DNA from: Bacillus massiliglaciei
Lineage (GTDB): Bacteria > Bacillota > Bacilli > Bacillales > DSM-1321
Reading direction: 5' to 3'
Assembly: GCF_900098925.1 (NCBI RefSeq)
Contig: NZ_LT622355.1
Span: 64,647-104,836 of the forward strand
DNA: 40,190 nt
Shown: one piece after another, positions 25,475 to 31,696 of the stretch
How the letters are laid out: the number at the start of each line of letters is the position of its first letter
How positions within the stretch are numbered: position 1 is the first letter of the stretch
Translations under genes and position numbers: made by a program
The notes under the pieces: generated by a model
The model's database searches: none
Seen by the model: only the letters and a program-made list of their open reading frames with translations
What the model was told of the DNA's origin: nothing

Positions 25475-25993
25475 TTAATGATTATTTACCGGCGGTTTAG
25501 AAGAGAACTGTGAGCTTGGCTCGATCCCAGTTTCTGGATCTAGATCAGAAGGAGAGTCTGTTTTTAATGAATCCGGCACGGCCTTCAGCTTGGTTCCGGC
25601 TTCTGCCATTTTTCCGCCGAGATCCTTGACCTCGCCTTTGGCATCCTGGGCAGTGGACATTGTATCTTGAGCGATTTCCTTCACTTGGTCCACTTTATCC
25701 ATGACATCTTCATTGACAGATTCATAGAGGGCTTCGGCGTCATTGACGACTTCCTTGATTGTATTTGTCGCTTCTTTAACGCCAGAGACCATTTGCTCCT
25801 TCACGCCGGATGGATCTTCTTTCACCTGGCTGACAATATCCTTGGAATTATTCTTTAACATGACGGCAGATTGCTTGACCTTATTACGAGTAGTGGAGTC
25901 GAGCAGAGTGATGGCACCGCCGACAATTCCTCCAATCAAAATCCCTTTTAACAGTTTGCTGTTCTTTTCGGTATCCATTGTTTGTTGGGCCAT
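25475..25993 (-). CDS. YtxH-domain general stress protein
   Basis: This 172-residue YtxH-type protein has a single glycine-rich hydrophobic segment near residues 14-30 (LLKGILIGGIVGGAITLLD). A long charged helical tail follows with repeated VKE/VKD segments. Relatives in Bacillus are sigma-B or sigma-H dependent stress proteins of unknown biochemical function. A sigma-B type promoter lies 45-70 bases upstream (26038-26063). The gene has a GAGGAGGAAT ribosome binding site. Its stop codon falls just beyond the terminal repeat of copy A. Confidence 0.88.
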   Translation of the reverse strand: MAQQTMDTEKNSKLLKGILIGGIVGGAITLLDSTTRNKVKQSAVMLKNNSKDIVSQVKEDPSGVKEQMVSGVKEATNTIKEVVNDAEALYESVNEDVMDKVDQVKEIAQDTMSTAQDAKGEVKDLGGKMAEAGTKLKAVPDSLKTDSPSDLDPETGIEPSSQFSSKPPVNNH

Positions 25994-26037
25994 GATTTAT
26001 TCCTCCTCGAATAGTGGTTTGTGTGCTTATCCTGCTT

Positions 26038-26063
26038 TTTCCCGAATCAGCAGGAGTTTAAAC
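26038..26063 (-). promoter_or_regulatory. Sigma-B type promoter of the ytxH-like gene
   Basis: On the minus strand, GTTTAA (26063-26058) and GGGAAA (26043-26038) are separated by 14 bases, which fits the Bacillus sigma-B consensus GTTTaa-N12-15-GGGwAw. Confidence 0.72.
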
Positions 26064-26171
26064 AAGGGAAGAATCGATTTACTAGATATTGACAGATTCA
26101 TAGACGGCGTTTTATCGTTGAAACATTGAATAGTTCAGTTTGTGAACTAAATGTTGCTGGAGGATAAAAGT

Positions 26172-26206
26172 AAGGAGAGGCCGTGCTTTTGGCCTCTCCT
26201 TATTTG
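26172..26206 (+). terminator. Hairpin with 11-bp stem
   Basis: AAGGAGAGGCC pairs exactly with GGCCTCTCCTT, followed by ATTTGTG. The U-tract is weak. No plus-strand gene ends nearby, so it may protect against read-through or mark the end of an unannotated transcript. Confidence 0.45.
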
Positions 26207-26236
26207 TGAAGAAAATAGGATCCAGTCAGATGGAAA

Positions 26237-26472
26237 GAGTCTGGGACAAAAAAATATCAAATTCCTCACAGAGAAATTTGATATTTTTCACTTATGCTGC
26301 ATGGATTTCCGTTTTAGGGACGCTTTTCCGGGGGCACGGCTCGAGCCTGCAGTCTCTCCCTCGTGCTGTTCCTCCAGGAGTCGCCCCTCCACTCCAATCC
26401 ATTTATAAAAGATCCGTTTCTCACGATAGATTCTTATTCATTCTAAGAATTTTCTGCTTCTGTCTCAGCCTG
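26237..26472. repeat. Degenerate intergenic repeat of Bacillaceae type
   Basis: The 5' end resembles copy A/B ends (GTCTGGGACA, with TGTCTCAGCC at the other end). A hairpin AAAATATCAAATT / AAATTTGATATTTTT follows. Positions 26300-26403, read on the minus strand, run from ATGGATTGGAGTGGAGGGGC to CGGAAATCCATG. I recognise this as a variant of the common Bacillus intergenic sequence ending in GGAAATCC, here with ATGGATT/AATCCAT as terminal inverted repeats. Two plus-strand reading frames over it are not genes. Confidence 0.7.
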
Positions 26473-26512
26473 TTTTTAATGAAACAGTTTATAGCGTTGT
26501 GCTGAATGTCTT

Positions 26513-28240
26513 TTAGACTAAGACAAGCTCCGGTGCTTCACGCCGTGCAATTTCTTCGACTTCGGAACCTTCTAATGTTTCTTTCTTCAGCAGGGCTTCG
26601 ACCAATTCTTCAAATTGAACCCGATTGGCATCAATGATTTTTTCGGTTTCCAGAATGGCTTCATGGAAGAGTTCCTGCATTTTCTTTTCTTTATCCGCTT
26701 TGCTGAATGTCAGGGTGAATCCGTCCTGCAGTACGCCGGTTTCGACCATCTGTTCAAGGACATGCTTCGCTTGTTTGACATCACCGCTGACACCGATGCT
26801 GTGCTCACCCAAATACATTCTTTCTGCAACACCGCCGGCAAGGATCATTTTGACTTGGTCAAGCAGCTCGCTTGCTGTTGAGAGGTGAAGCTCTTTTTGA
26901 ATCGGGGCGACGTAGCCAAGTGCTTCGCCGCGCGGAATAATGGTTGCTTTCCGGACTGAACCAGGTTTCGTGATGGCTGCGATAAGAGCATGGCCGCTTT
27001 CGTGGATGGCCACCCTGTGCTTGGTTGCCGGATCGCTCATTGTCCGGGATGTGGCTCCGAGAATCGTCCGGTCTATTGCATAGTCTAAATCCACTTTTTC
27101 AATCATTTCCTGGCCGTTTCGAAGGGCATGCCTGGAAGCTGTTTCAAATAAGGAACTTAAATCCGCTCCGGAAAATCCAGAAGTGCTTTCTGCCAGTTCA
27201 TCAAGTGAGTCCGCAACATCAGCAGCCAGCTTTTTTCCTTTGGCATGGATGTCGATAATTTCCCTTCTTCCCTTCGTATCGGGAAGGGGAACCAGGAAGG
27301 AAAAATCAATCCGGCCTGGACGCAGGAAGGCTTCATCGAGCATATCTTTTCGGTTGGTTGCTGCAACGAACAGGATACCGTCATTTGAATGGCCTCCATC
27401 CAGCTGTACAAGCAGCTCTGTCAGTGTTTTTTCTGCTTCTTCCCCGCCCTGCGGTTTCCTTCTGCCTGCCAATGCATCCACTTCGTCGATGAAGATGACA
27501 GCCGGCTTCTGCTTGCGGGCGTTTTGGAAAAGGCTTCGTACACGGGATGCGCCGACGCCGACGAACATTTCATTAAAGGCAGATCCGCTGGCTGAAAAGA
27601 AATTCGCATCGAGCTCCTTGGCAATCGCTTGGGCAAGGAGGGTTTTTCCGGTGCCGGGAGGGCCGTATAAAAGAAGTCCCTGCGGCGGTTTAATGCCAAT
27701 TTTGGCTGAACGCTCCGGTTCTTTTAGGATGGAAAGGGTCTGCAGGATTTCTTGCTTAATTTCTGCCTGCATTCCGCCTACATCGTTCAAGGTAATGTTT
27801 GGAAGAGGACGGGCTGTGGAAAGGCTTTGTTTTTTCTTGCCGACCGCAGCTGCTCCGCCGGACTTTTTATGGATCCAGAATGCTGAGCCGATTACTGTTA
27901 AAAGGAAACCGGTCAGAATCCACAGGCCCATTTGGTTCGCGGATGAAAAAGAGTACTGAACATTATAAGTTTCGACAAGTTTATTGACCATTTGGCTGTT
28001 AGGCGGGACGTTAGTAACAAACTCACCGCTTGGTGTCGTGATATGCAGCTTCCCGTTTTTGCTTTCTTCTATTTTAACGGCAGCCCCGTTTTGGGCCTGA
28101 ATCGTCTTCTCAACGGAAGAAAAGGGGATGGCTGTCACTTTGGATTGCTCAATCACAAACCATGTAATCCCAGCGGTTATCACAATGAACGCCGTAAGTA
28201 ACGGCAGCAGCTTCGAAACAAATTTTGAGTTCGACTTCAA
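26513..28240 (-). CDS. FtsH-type membrane AAA+ zinc metalloprotease
   Basis: This 575-residue ATP-dependent membrane protease is shorter than housekeeping FtsH (about 640). Two membrane segments (about residues 12-30 and 105-125) enclose a small extracytoplasmic domain. The AAA+ core shows Walker A YGPPGTGKT, pore loop FVGVGAS, Walker B VIFIDEVDA and SRH ATNRKDMLDEAFLRPGRIDF. The peptidase part has HESGH (zinc site) and GVSGDVKQAKHVLE, whose Asp is the third ligand. The usual in-frame ATG at 28417 has no ribosome binding site. AAAAGGAG upstream of TTG 28240 gives MKSNSKFVSKL, and this start is used here. It is probably a second FtsH, since the gene is not with hslO, hpt or tilS. Gene partners are not evident. 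Confidence 0.9.
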   Translation of the reverse strand: MKSNSKFVSKLLPLLTAFIVITAGITWFVIEQSKVTAIPFSSVEKTIQAQNGAAVKIEESKNGKLHITTPSGEFVTNVPPNSQMVNKLVETYNVQYSFSSANQMGLWILTGFLLTVIGSAFWIHKKSGGAAAVGKKKQSLSTARPLPNITLNDVGGMQAEIKQEILQTLSILKEPERSAKIGIKPPQGLLLYGPPGTGKTLLAQAIAKELDANFFSASGSAFNEMFVGVGASRVRSLFQNARKQKPAVIFIDEVDALAGRRKPQGGEEAEKTLTELLVQLDGGHSNDGILFVAATNRKDMLDEAFLRPGRIDFSFLVPLPDTKGRREIIDIHAKGKKLAADVADSLDELAESTSGFSGADLSSLFETASRHALRNGQEMIEKVDLDYAIDRTILGATSRTMSDPATKHRVAIHESGHALIAAITKPGSVRKATIIPRGEALGYVAPIQKELHLSTASELLDQVKMILAGGVAERMYLGEHSIGVSGDVKQAKHVLEQMVETGVLQDGFTLTFSKADKEKKMQELFHEAILETEKIIDANRVQFEELVEALLKKETLEGSEVEEIARREAPELVLV

Positions 28241-28607
28241 TTCTCCATCTCCTTTTAAAATATATATACAGTATAAAATTTTTAAACCTATTTTAATAGG
28301 TAAAAAGACTTTAAAATTACAGGTAAATAATGTAATAGATAGCTGGTTTATCCATAATTCCGGAATAATCCGCCTATCTTTAAAAGACAGTATAACTTTG
28401 TAACCATCTTCTTTCAAATAAAAATGACTCTTCTTGTTTTTAGGAGCTCAGGCACAGAGTATTCTTTTTTATGTGAAGGATCTTGGAGGATTGGCATAGA
28501 AAAATCGGGATTCCTGAGCGAATATCCGCCCGTCTAAATAGACATTTTGCAGGTGAAATGCTACAGTGAATTTACCAAAAAAATAAAGATAGCTGAGTGT
28601 GATCAAT
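28241..28607. other. Divergent region between the ftsH-like gene and def
   Basis: This AT-rich stretch of about 367 bp has no gene. It contains a 16-bp palindrome at 28286-28301 next to a minus-strand TATACT (28275-28270). The rest shows no clear promoter for def and no repeat. Confidence 0.45.
28286..28301. promoter_or_regulatory. 16-bp palindrome upstream of the ftsH-like gene
   Basis: ACCTATTTTAATAGGT is a perfect palindrome. It overlaps the expected -35 position of a minus-strand promoter with -10 TATACT, whose own -35 is poor. That arrangement suits an activator or repressor operator. Confidence 0.5.
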
Positions 28608-29186
28608 ATGAGTAAATTTACAAAAGACTACATTATTACGATGAAGGATATTGTGAGAGAAGGAGACCCGATTCTGCGGAAGGAAACGGCGGAGGTTCCT
28701 CTGCCTGTATCAGAAGAGGACAGAGACACTCTTGCATGCATGATGCAGTATTTGAAAAACAGCCAAGACCCGAAGTTGGCAAGGAAGTACAATCTTAGGG
28801 AGGGTGTCGGTTTATCCGCAAACCAAATTGGCCTCGACAAACGGATGTTTGTTATGTATTTTACAGATGAAAAAGGAAAGCTTCACGAAAGGGCAGTGGT
28901 GAACCCGAAGATCATCAGCCATTCCACGGCGATGATTTACCTGCCTCAAAGTGAAGGCTGTCTCTCTGTTGACCGGGATATTAAAGGATATGTTCCCCGC
29001 TATGAACGAATTAAAGCGAAAGCCTTTGATGAAAATGGAGAAGAATTTACAGTGCGCCTCCGAGGGTTTGCGGCGATTGTCTTTCAGCATGAATTCGATC
29101 ATTTGAATGGGGTTATGTTTTATGACCGCATCAATCAGACCAACCCATTCAAGCTGCCGGAAAATGTGGAAATTAACAGCCTTTAA
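28608..29186 (+). CDS. def: Peptide deformylase type 2
   Basis: This metal-dependent hydrolase removes formyl from new N-terminal methionines. Motif 1 is GVGLSANQIG (consensus GxGLAAxQ, one Ala replaced by Ser), motif 2 EGCLSV and motif 3 QHEFDHLNG, which supplies the Cys and two His metal ligands and the catalytic Glu. The length of 192 residues and the C-terminal NPFKLPENVEI resemble B. subtilis DefB (YkrB). The chosen ATG follows a GTGATC-type ribosome binding site; compared with DefB the N-terminus is 8-11 residues longer (MSKFTKDYIITMKD), and the Met at 28641 aligns closely with the usual start. The gene is monocistronic, with repeat copy B after it. Confidence 0.93.
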   Translation: MSKFTKDYIITMKDIVREGDPILRKETAEVPLPVSEEDRDTLACMMQYLKNSQDPKLARKYNLREGVGLSANQIGLDKRMFVMYFTDEKGKLHERAVVNPKIISHSTAMIYLPQSEGCLSVDRDIKGYVPRYERIKAKAFDENGEEFTVRLRGFAAIVFQHEFDHLNGVMFYDRINQTNPFKLPENVEINSL

Positions 29187-29224
29187 GAATCTTGGAGGGC
29201 TGGATGAAAACGGACCTAAGGAAA

Positions 29225-29386
29225 GAGGCTGGAACAAAAGCATTTCAGCCAAAGAAAAAAACCGAACTGGGATTCATCATTCGATAATAAGAATGTTGAA
29301 TAGTTCGGTTTTTTTCTATAAAAGAACTTTTTCGATCCTAAATATTCGTATTTAGTGATGAATATTTTTAGTTATGTCCCAGCCTC
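29225..29386. repeat. Intergenic repeat, copy B, with bidirectional terminator hairpin
   Basis: This is a second copy of the 25315-25474 repeat, starting GAGGCTGGAACAAAAG and ending TTATGTCCCAGCCTC. The inner stem is ACCGAACT / AGTTCGGT where copy A has TCCGAACT / AGTTCGGA: a paired change that keeps the base pair. It lies between convergent def and the GDSL hydrolase gene. Confidence 0.85.
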
Positions 29387-29393
29387 CCAGTTC

Positions 29394-30092
29394 TTATTGA
29401 GAAGCACGGTTCAGCTGGAGATGATTCTGCAGGCTTTCAAAGACAATTCGGCTCATTTGGCCGTACCCTTCCGAAGTCAGGTGAATGCCGTCATCACTGA
29501 TCAGCTGGCGGAGATCCCCTGCTGATTTAATATGGGTCCGAACATCAATCAACGGCACCTTTAATTCATGTGCAAGCGTTTTTAGCCTGCGGTTATACAT
29601 TCCATGCCAATGCTCAATTCCTCCGACACAGGAAATGAAATGGCCGAGGGAAGGGCCGAATTTCCCGGCAATATTTCCATAATATCTGGCCGGGTCAAGC
29701 GGAGGCAGCGTCAAAAGGAAAGGGGTAATGTGCTTTTCCTGAAAACTTTTGACAAGCAGGGTGATATTCTCCAGATAGCGGTCAATCGGCACAATCGGCT
29801 CATGCTTGTGTGCCGGGTTCTCAGCAACTTCCTCCCATTTAAAATTACAGTCATTCCCGCCGACTTCAATCAGCACAATATCGGGCTGTTCGGACAGTAC
29901 GTCTTTTTCCAGACGGCTGACAAGAAGATCTGAATTATCATTAAAAACTCCTTTATTTAACACCTCCACAAAAGGCAGGGATTCGGCCAGTTTAGACAGG
30001 GCGGCGGGATAGTTATCTTTAATGATCCTCATTCTGCCCCTCACAAAGGAGATTCCTCTTGTTAAACTGTCCCCGAAACAAACGATTTTCAT
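29394..30092 (-). CDS. GDSL/SGNH-family lipase-esterase
   Basis: This 232-residue SGNH hydrolase has a block I serine in VCFGDSLTRG, block II glycine in NKGVFNDNS, block III asparagine in VGGNDCNF and block V Asp/His in ISDDGIHLTSEGY. There is no signal peptide, so it is probably cytosolic. The frame opens at GTG 30101, but AGAGGTGAGC fits the ATG at 30092. Substrates of this family are lysophospholipids, acetylated sugars or other esters; nothing here decides between them. Confidence 0.9.
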   Translation of the reverse strand: MKIVCFGDSLTRGISFVRGRMRIIKDNYPAALSKLAESLPFVEVLNKGVFNDNSDLLVSRLEKDVLSEQPDIVLIEVGGNDCNFKWEEVAENPAHKHEPIVPIDRYLENITLLVKSFQEKHITPFLLTLPPLDPARYYGNIAGKFGPSLGHFISCVGGIEHWHGMYNRRLKTLAHELKVPLIDVRTHIKSAGDLRQLISDDGIHLTSEGYGQMSRIVFESLQNHLQLNRASQ

Positions 30093-30124
30093 GCTGCTCA
30101 CCTCTTCACGTTACTTATATCCTT

Positions 30125-30153
30125 ATTTTAGGTTTTACCACGGCGCTCGGCAA
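30125..30153 (-). promoter_or_regulatory. Promoter of the GDSL hydrolase gene
   Basis: On the minus strand, TTGCCG (30153-30148) and TAAAAT (30130-30125) are separated by 17 bases. Confidence 0.6.
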
Positions 30154-30253
30154 TATAATCGATCTTTCAAAAAAAATAGCCGGAATTCAAAGGGGTTGCC
30201 GCGGATGGTTTCACATCCGCCCAATAAGGTTCTGCTTAGTTATCTTGATATGG

Positions 30254-30679
30254 TTACTTTTTCATGCGGACGGAACGGCGATACATATATTGCTTCCATT
30301 GAAAATGGATAAAACAGCCGATACAAAATCCGAGAATGGCGACAAAGGAGGCAATCCCGACCAAAGCGGTGAACACAATGCCTGCTATTTCCCAGCTGAG
30401 CGAAAAGCTGATCAGACCAAGACCAAGGCAGGTTACGGCGATCAGCTGATTGAATTTTTGCTGCTGCGCATCCTCCGGAATATATTGATTCACAGGCTTT
30501 TGTAAGAACAGTTTGGCAAAGCGCATCACCGGATTAAAGTTGAAAAAAAGTCCGAGCAGACCGGCGGCCAAAGGAATGGCAAGGATCCAATACTGTCCGA
30601 AAACCAAGGTGATGAGAGCGCTTAGGAATATCACCCATTGATTGGTCCGTACGAGCGGGCGGGGAATGGAGTTCATCAT
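30254..30679 (-). CDS. DUF4395 membrane protein
   Basis: This 141-residue protein of the DUF4395 family begins MMNSIPRPLVRTNQW. It has about four membrane segments, in pairs at residues 14-45 and 85-130. A CIGC motif (FCIGCFIHF) near the end of the last segment suggests a membrane redox or metal-related role; the biochemical function is not known. AAGGAAAG upstream fits the ATG at 30679 rather than the frame opening at 30715. It is transcribed divergently from the 42-residue protein at 30864, so the PerR and Fur-like boxes lie in its upstream region too. Confidence 0.87.
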   Translation of the reverse strand: MMNSIPRPLVRTNQWVIFLSALITLVFGQYWILAIPLAAGLLGLFFNFNPVMRFAKLFLQKPVNQYIPEDAQQQKFNQLIAVTCLGLGLISFSLSWEIAGIVFTALVGIASFVAILGFCIGCFIHFQWKQYMYRRSVRMKK

Positions 30680-30763
30680 AAAACCAACTTTCCTTATAAG
30701 AATTATTTTCTTCATTTTATCCTGGTTTTCTTATTTTGAAAAGAAATCATGCTCGAGATTAAA

Positions 30764-30778
30764 TTATAATTATTATAA
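30764..30778. promoter_or_regulatory. PerR box
   Basis: TTATAATTATTATAA matches the Bacillus PerR consensus TTATAATnATTATAA at every position and is fully palindromic. It lies 15-25 bases upstream of the -35 of the 42-residue gene and overlaps possible minus-strand promoter elements of the DUF4395 gene. Confidence 0.8.
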
Positions 30779-30785
30779 TTTAGTA

Positions 30786-30813
30786 TTGATTATTATTATC
30801 AATTTAGTATAAT
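30786..30813 (+). promoter_or_regulatory. Promoter of the small four-cysteine gene
   Basis: TTGATT (30786-30791) and a perfect TATAAT (30808-30813) are separated by 16 bases. The spacer is almost entirely a Fur-like box, so binding would block RNA polymerase. Confidence 0.78.
30787..30801. promoter_or_regulatory. Fur-like box overlapping the promoter spacer
   Basis: TGATTATTATTATCA matches the 7-1-7 Fur box TGATAATnATTATCA with a single mismatch. PerR, Fur and Zur sites resemble each other, so the regulator cannot be fixed by sequence alone. Confidence 0.72.
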
Positions 30814-30863
30814 GTTTGTATAGAATTATAGAATACATGAAAGATTCCAAGGAGGCGTTTAAT

Positions 30864-30992
30864 ATGCCAGTGAATATTTGTAAAACCTGCGGAGCGCCCA
30901 TGAAAAAGTTAAAACATTCCGTCCTGTGCAATTGCGGGCCAAGACTTCTGACAGATCATTTAACAGTTAAAAATAAAAAGAGAGCAGTTTAA
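30864..30992 (+). CDS. 42-residue four-cysteine microprotein, Fur/PerR-type control
   Basis: I do not recognise this small gene by name. It encodes MPVNICKTCGAPMKK, then CNCGPRLLTDH and a lysine-rich tail (VKNKKRAV). Cysteines fall at residues 6, 9, 22 and 24 (CxxC-x12-CxC), with histidines at 18 and 32, a likely zinc or iron-binding ribbon. It has a perfect AAGGAGG ribosome binding site 8 bases before ATG, its own promoter and terminator, and in-frame stops on both sides. The upstream PerR box and Fur-like box suggest it is made under peroxide stress or iron/metal limitation. The function is unknown; this prediction is from sequence only. Confidence 0.82.
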   Translation: MPVNICKTCGAPMKKLKHSVLCNCGPRLLTDHLTVKNKKRAV

Positions 30993-31008
30993 CATCATAT
31001 AGAAACGG

Positions 31009-31036
31009 AATCGGGACTTAGCGCCCGATTTTTTTT
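31009..31036 (+). terminator. Terminator after the four-cysteine gene
   Basis: AATCGGG pairs with CCCGATT and is followed by six further Ts. Confidence 0.88.
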
Positions 31037-31194
31037 ATGGAAAGGAAATGAACGCTTACTCTTTTCCAGAAGCGGGTATAAAGAGGTAATGAAAATTTGT
31101 GCTTTGTACCATCTTGCAGTACATTTAAAGAGAAGATGTGTCTTTATTTCCTAAAACCATCACGTGACAGTTTGGGAGGGATGACATTGGGAAT

Positions 31195-31593
31195 GTGTAT
31201 TTGAAAATTGGAGAATTAGCCCAGATGGCGGGCGTGACAAAGCGGACCGTCGATTATTACACCAATATTGGTTTATTGCAGGCAGAACGTTCACCTTCCA
31301 ATTACCGAATCTACCAGGTGGGTGAATTGGAGAAACTGCACCGGATTGTTGAATTCAAACAAAATCATTTTTCACTTGAAGAGATTAAGACGATTCTTCA
31401 GGCTGACAGGGAAGCAGCAGAACTGGACGATACAGGCAGGCAGTTAAATGACCGGATGCATGGACTGAATGAAGAACTGCAGAAGGCGATCTATCTTATT
31501 GAAAAGGATGAGAGCAAGGAAAAACGGCTGAAAAAGCAATTATCCCACGAAAGTGCCGTCTTGCTTCAGTCTCTGCTTGTTTTGCTTAGCTGA
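31195..31593 (+). CDS. MerR-family transcriptional regulator
   Basis: This regulator of about 132 residues has an N-terminal MerR helix-turn-helix (LKIGELAQMAGVTKRTVDYY, then NYRIYQVGELEKLHRIVEFK) and a coiled-coil helix (about 75-120) for dimerisation. There is no cysteine-based metal-binding loop, so it is probably not a classical metal sensor. The start is uncertain. GGAGGG (31175-31180) lies 14 bases before the GTG at 31195 but 5 bases before an ATT at 31186, which would add MGN. Possible targets are the neighbouring genes; no dyad with long spacer was seen. Confidence 0.85.
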   Translation: MYLKIGELAQMAGVTKRTVDYYTNIGLLQAERSPSNYRIYQVGELEKLHRIVEFKQNHFSLEEIKTILQADREAAELDDTGRQLNDRMHGLNEELQKAIYLIEKDESKEKRLKKQLSHESAVLLQSLLVLLS

Positions 31594-31627
31594 GGATGTT
31601 TTTTTACGAAAGCCAATAAACAGGACT

Positions 31628-31651
31628 GTTTAAGAGAAAGATAAAGGGAAC
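31628..31651 (+). promoter_or_regulatory. Possible sigma-B promoter of the HlyC/CBS gene
   Basis: GTTTAA (31628-31633) and GGGAAC (31646-31651) are separated by 12 bases. The -10 differs from the consensus in its last base and the spacer is at the lower end, so confidence is moderate. Confidence 0.4.
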
Positions 31652-31696
31652 TAAATTCGAAGAAGAAAATTTTATGAAGCAGGAGGTGTTTGGGAC

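Noticed and set aside
26151..26505. Two plus-strand frames of 85 and 99 residues between ytxH and the ftsH-like gene
   Set aside because: They run through the hairpins and the Bacillus-type repeat, overlap each other and lack ribosome binding sites.
27183..27959. 258-residue frame antisense to the FtsH-like protease
   Set aside because: It is a Ser/Pro/Arg-rich shadow of the strongly conserved AAA+ domain; there is no start signal.
21222..30101. Search for a defence or toxin-antitoxin island around the ABC, FtsH and YtxH genes
   Set aside because: All genes belong to ordinary housekeeping, transport or stress families; no nuclease, toxin, recombinase or att-like repeat is present.
30206..30232. 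GCGGATG/CATCCGC hairpin downstream of the DUF4395 gene considered as terminator
   Set aside because: Stem of 7 bp without an adjacent T-run on the minus strand; the nearest T-run is about 30 bases further.
31054..31079. GCTTAC-14-GGGTAT upstream of the MerR gene as sigma-B promoter
   Set aside because: The -10 is perfect but the -35 matches only four of six bases, and the distance to the gene is over 100 bases. Not strong enough to list.
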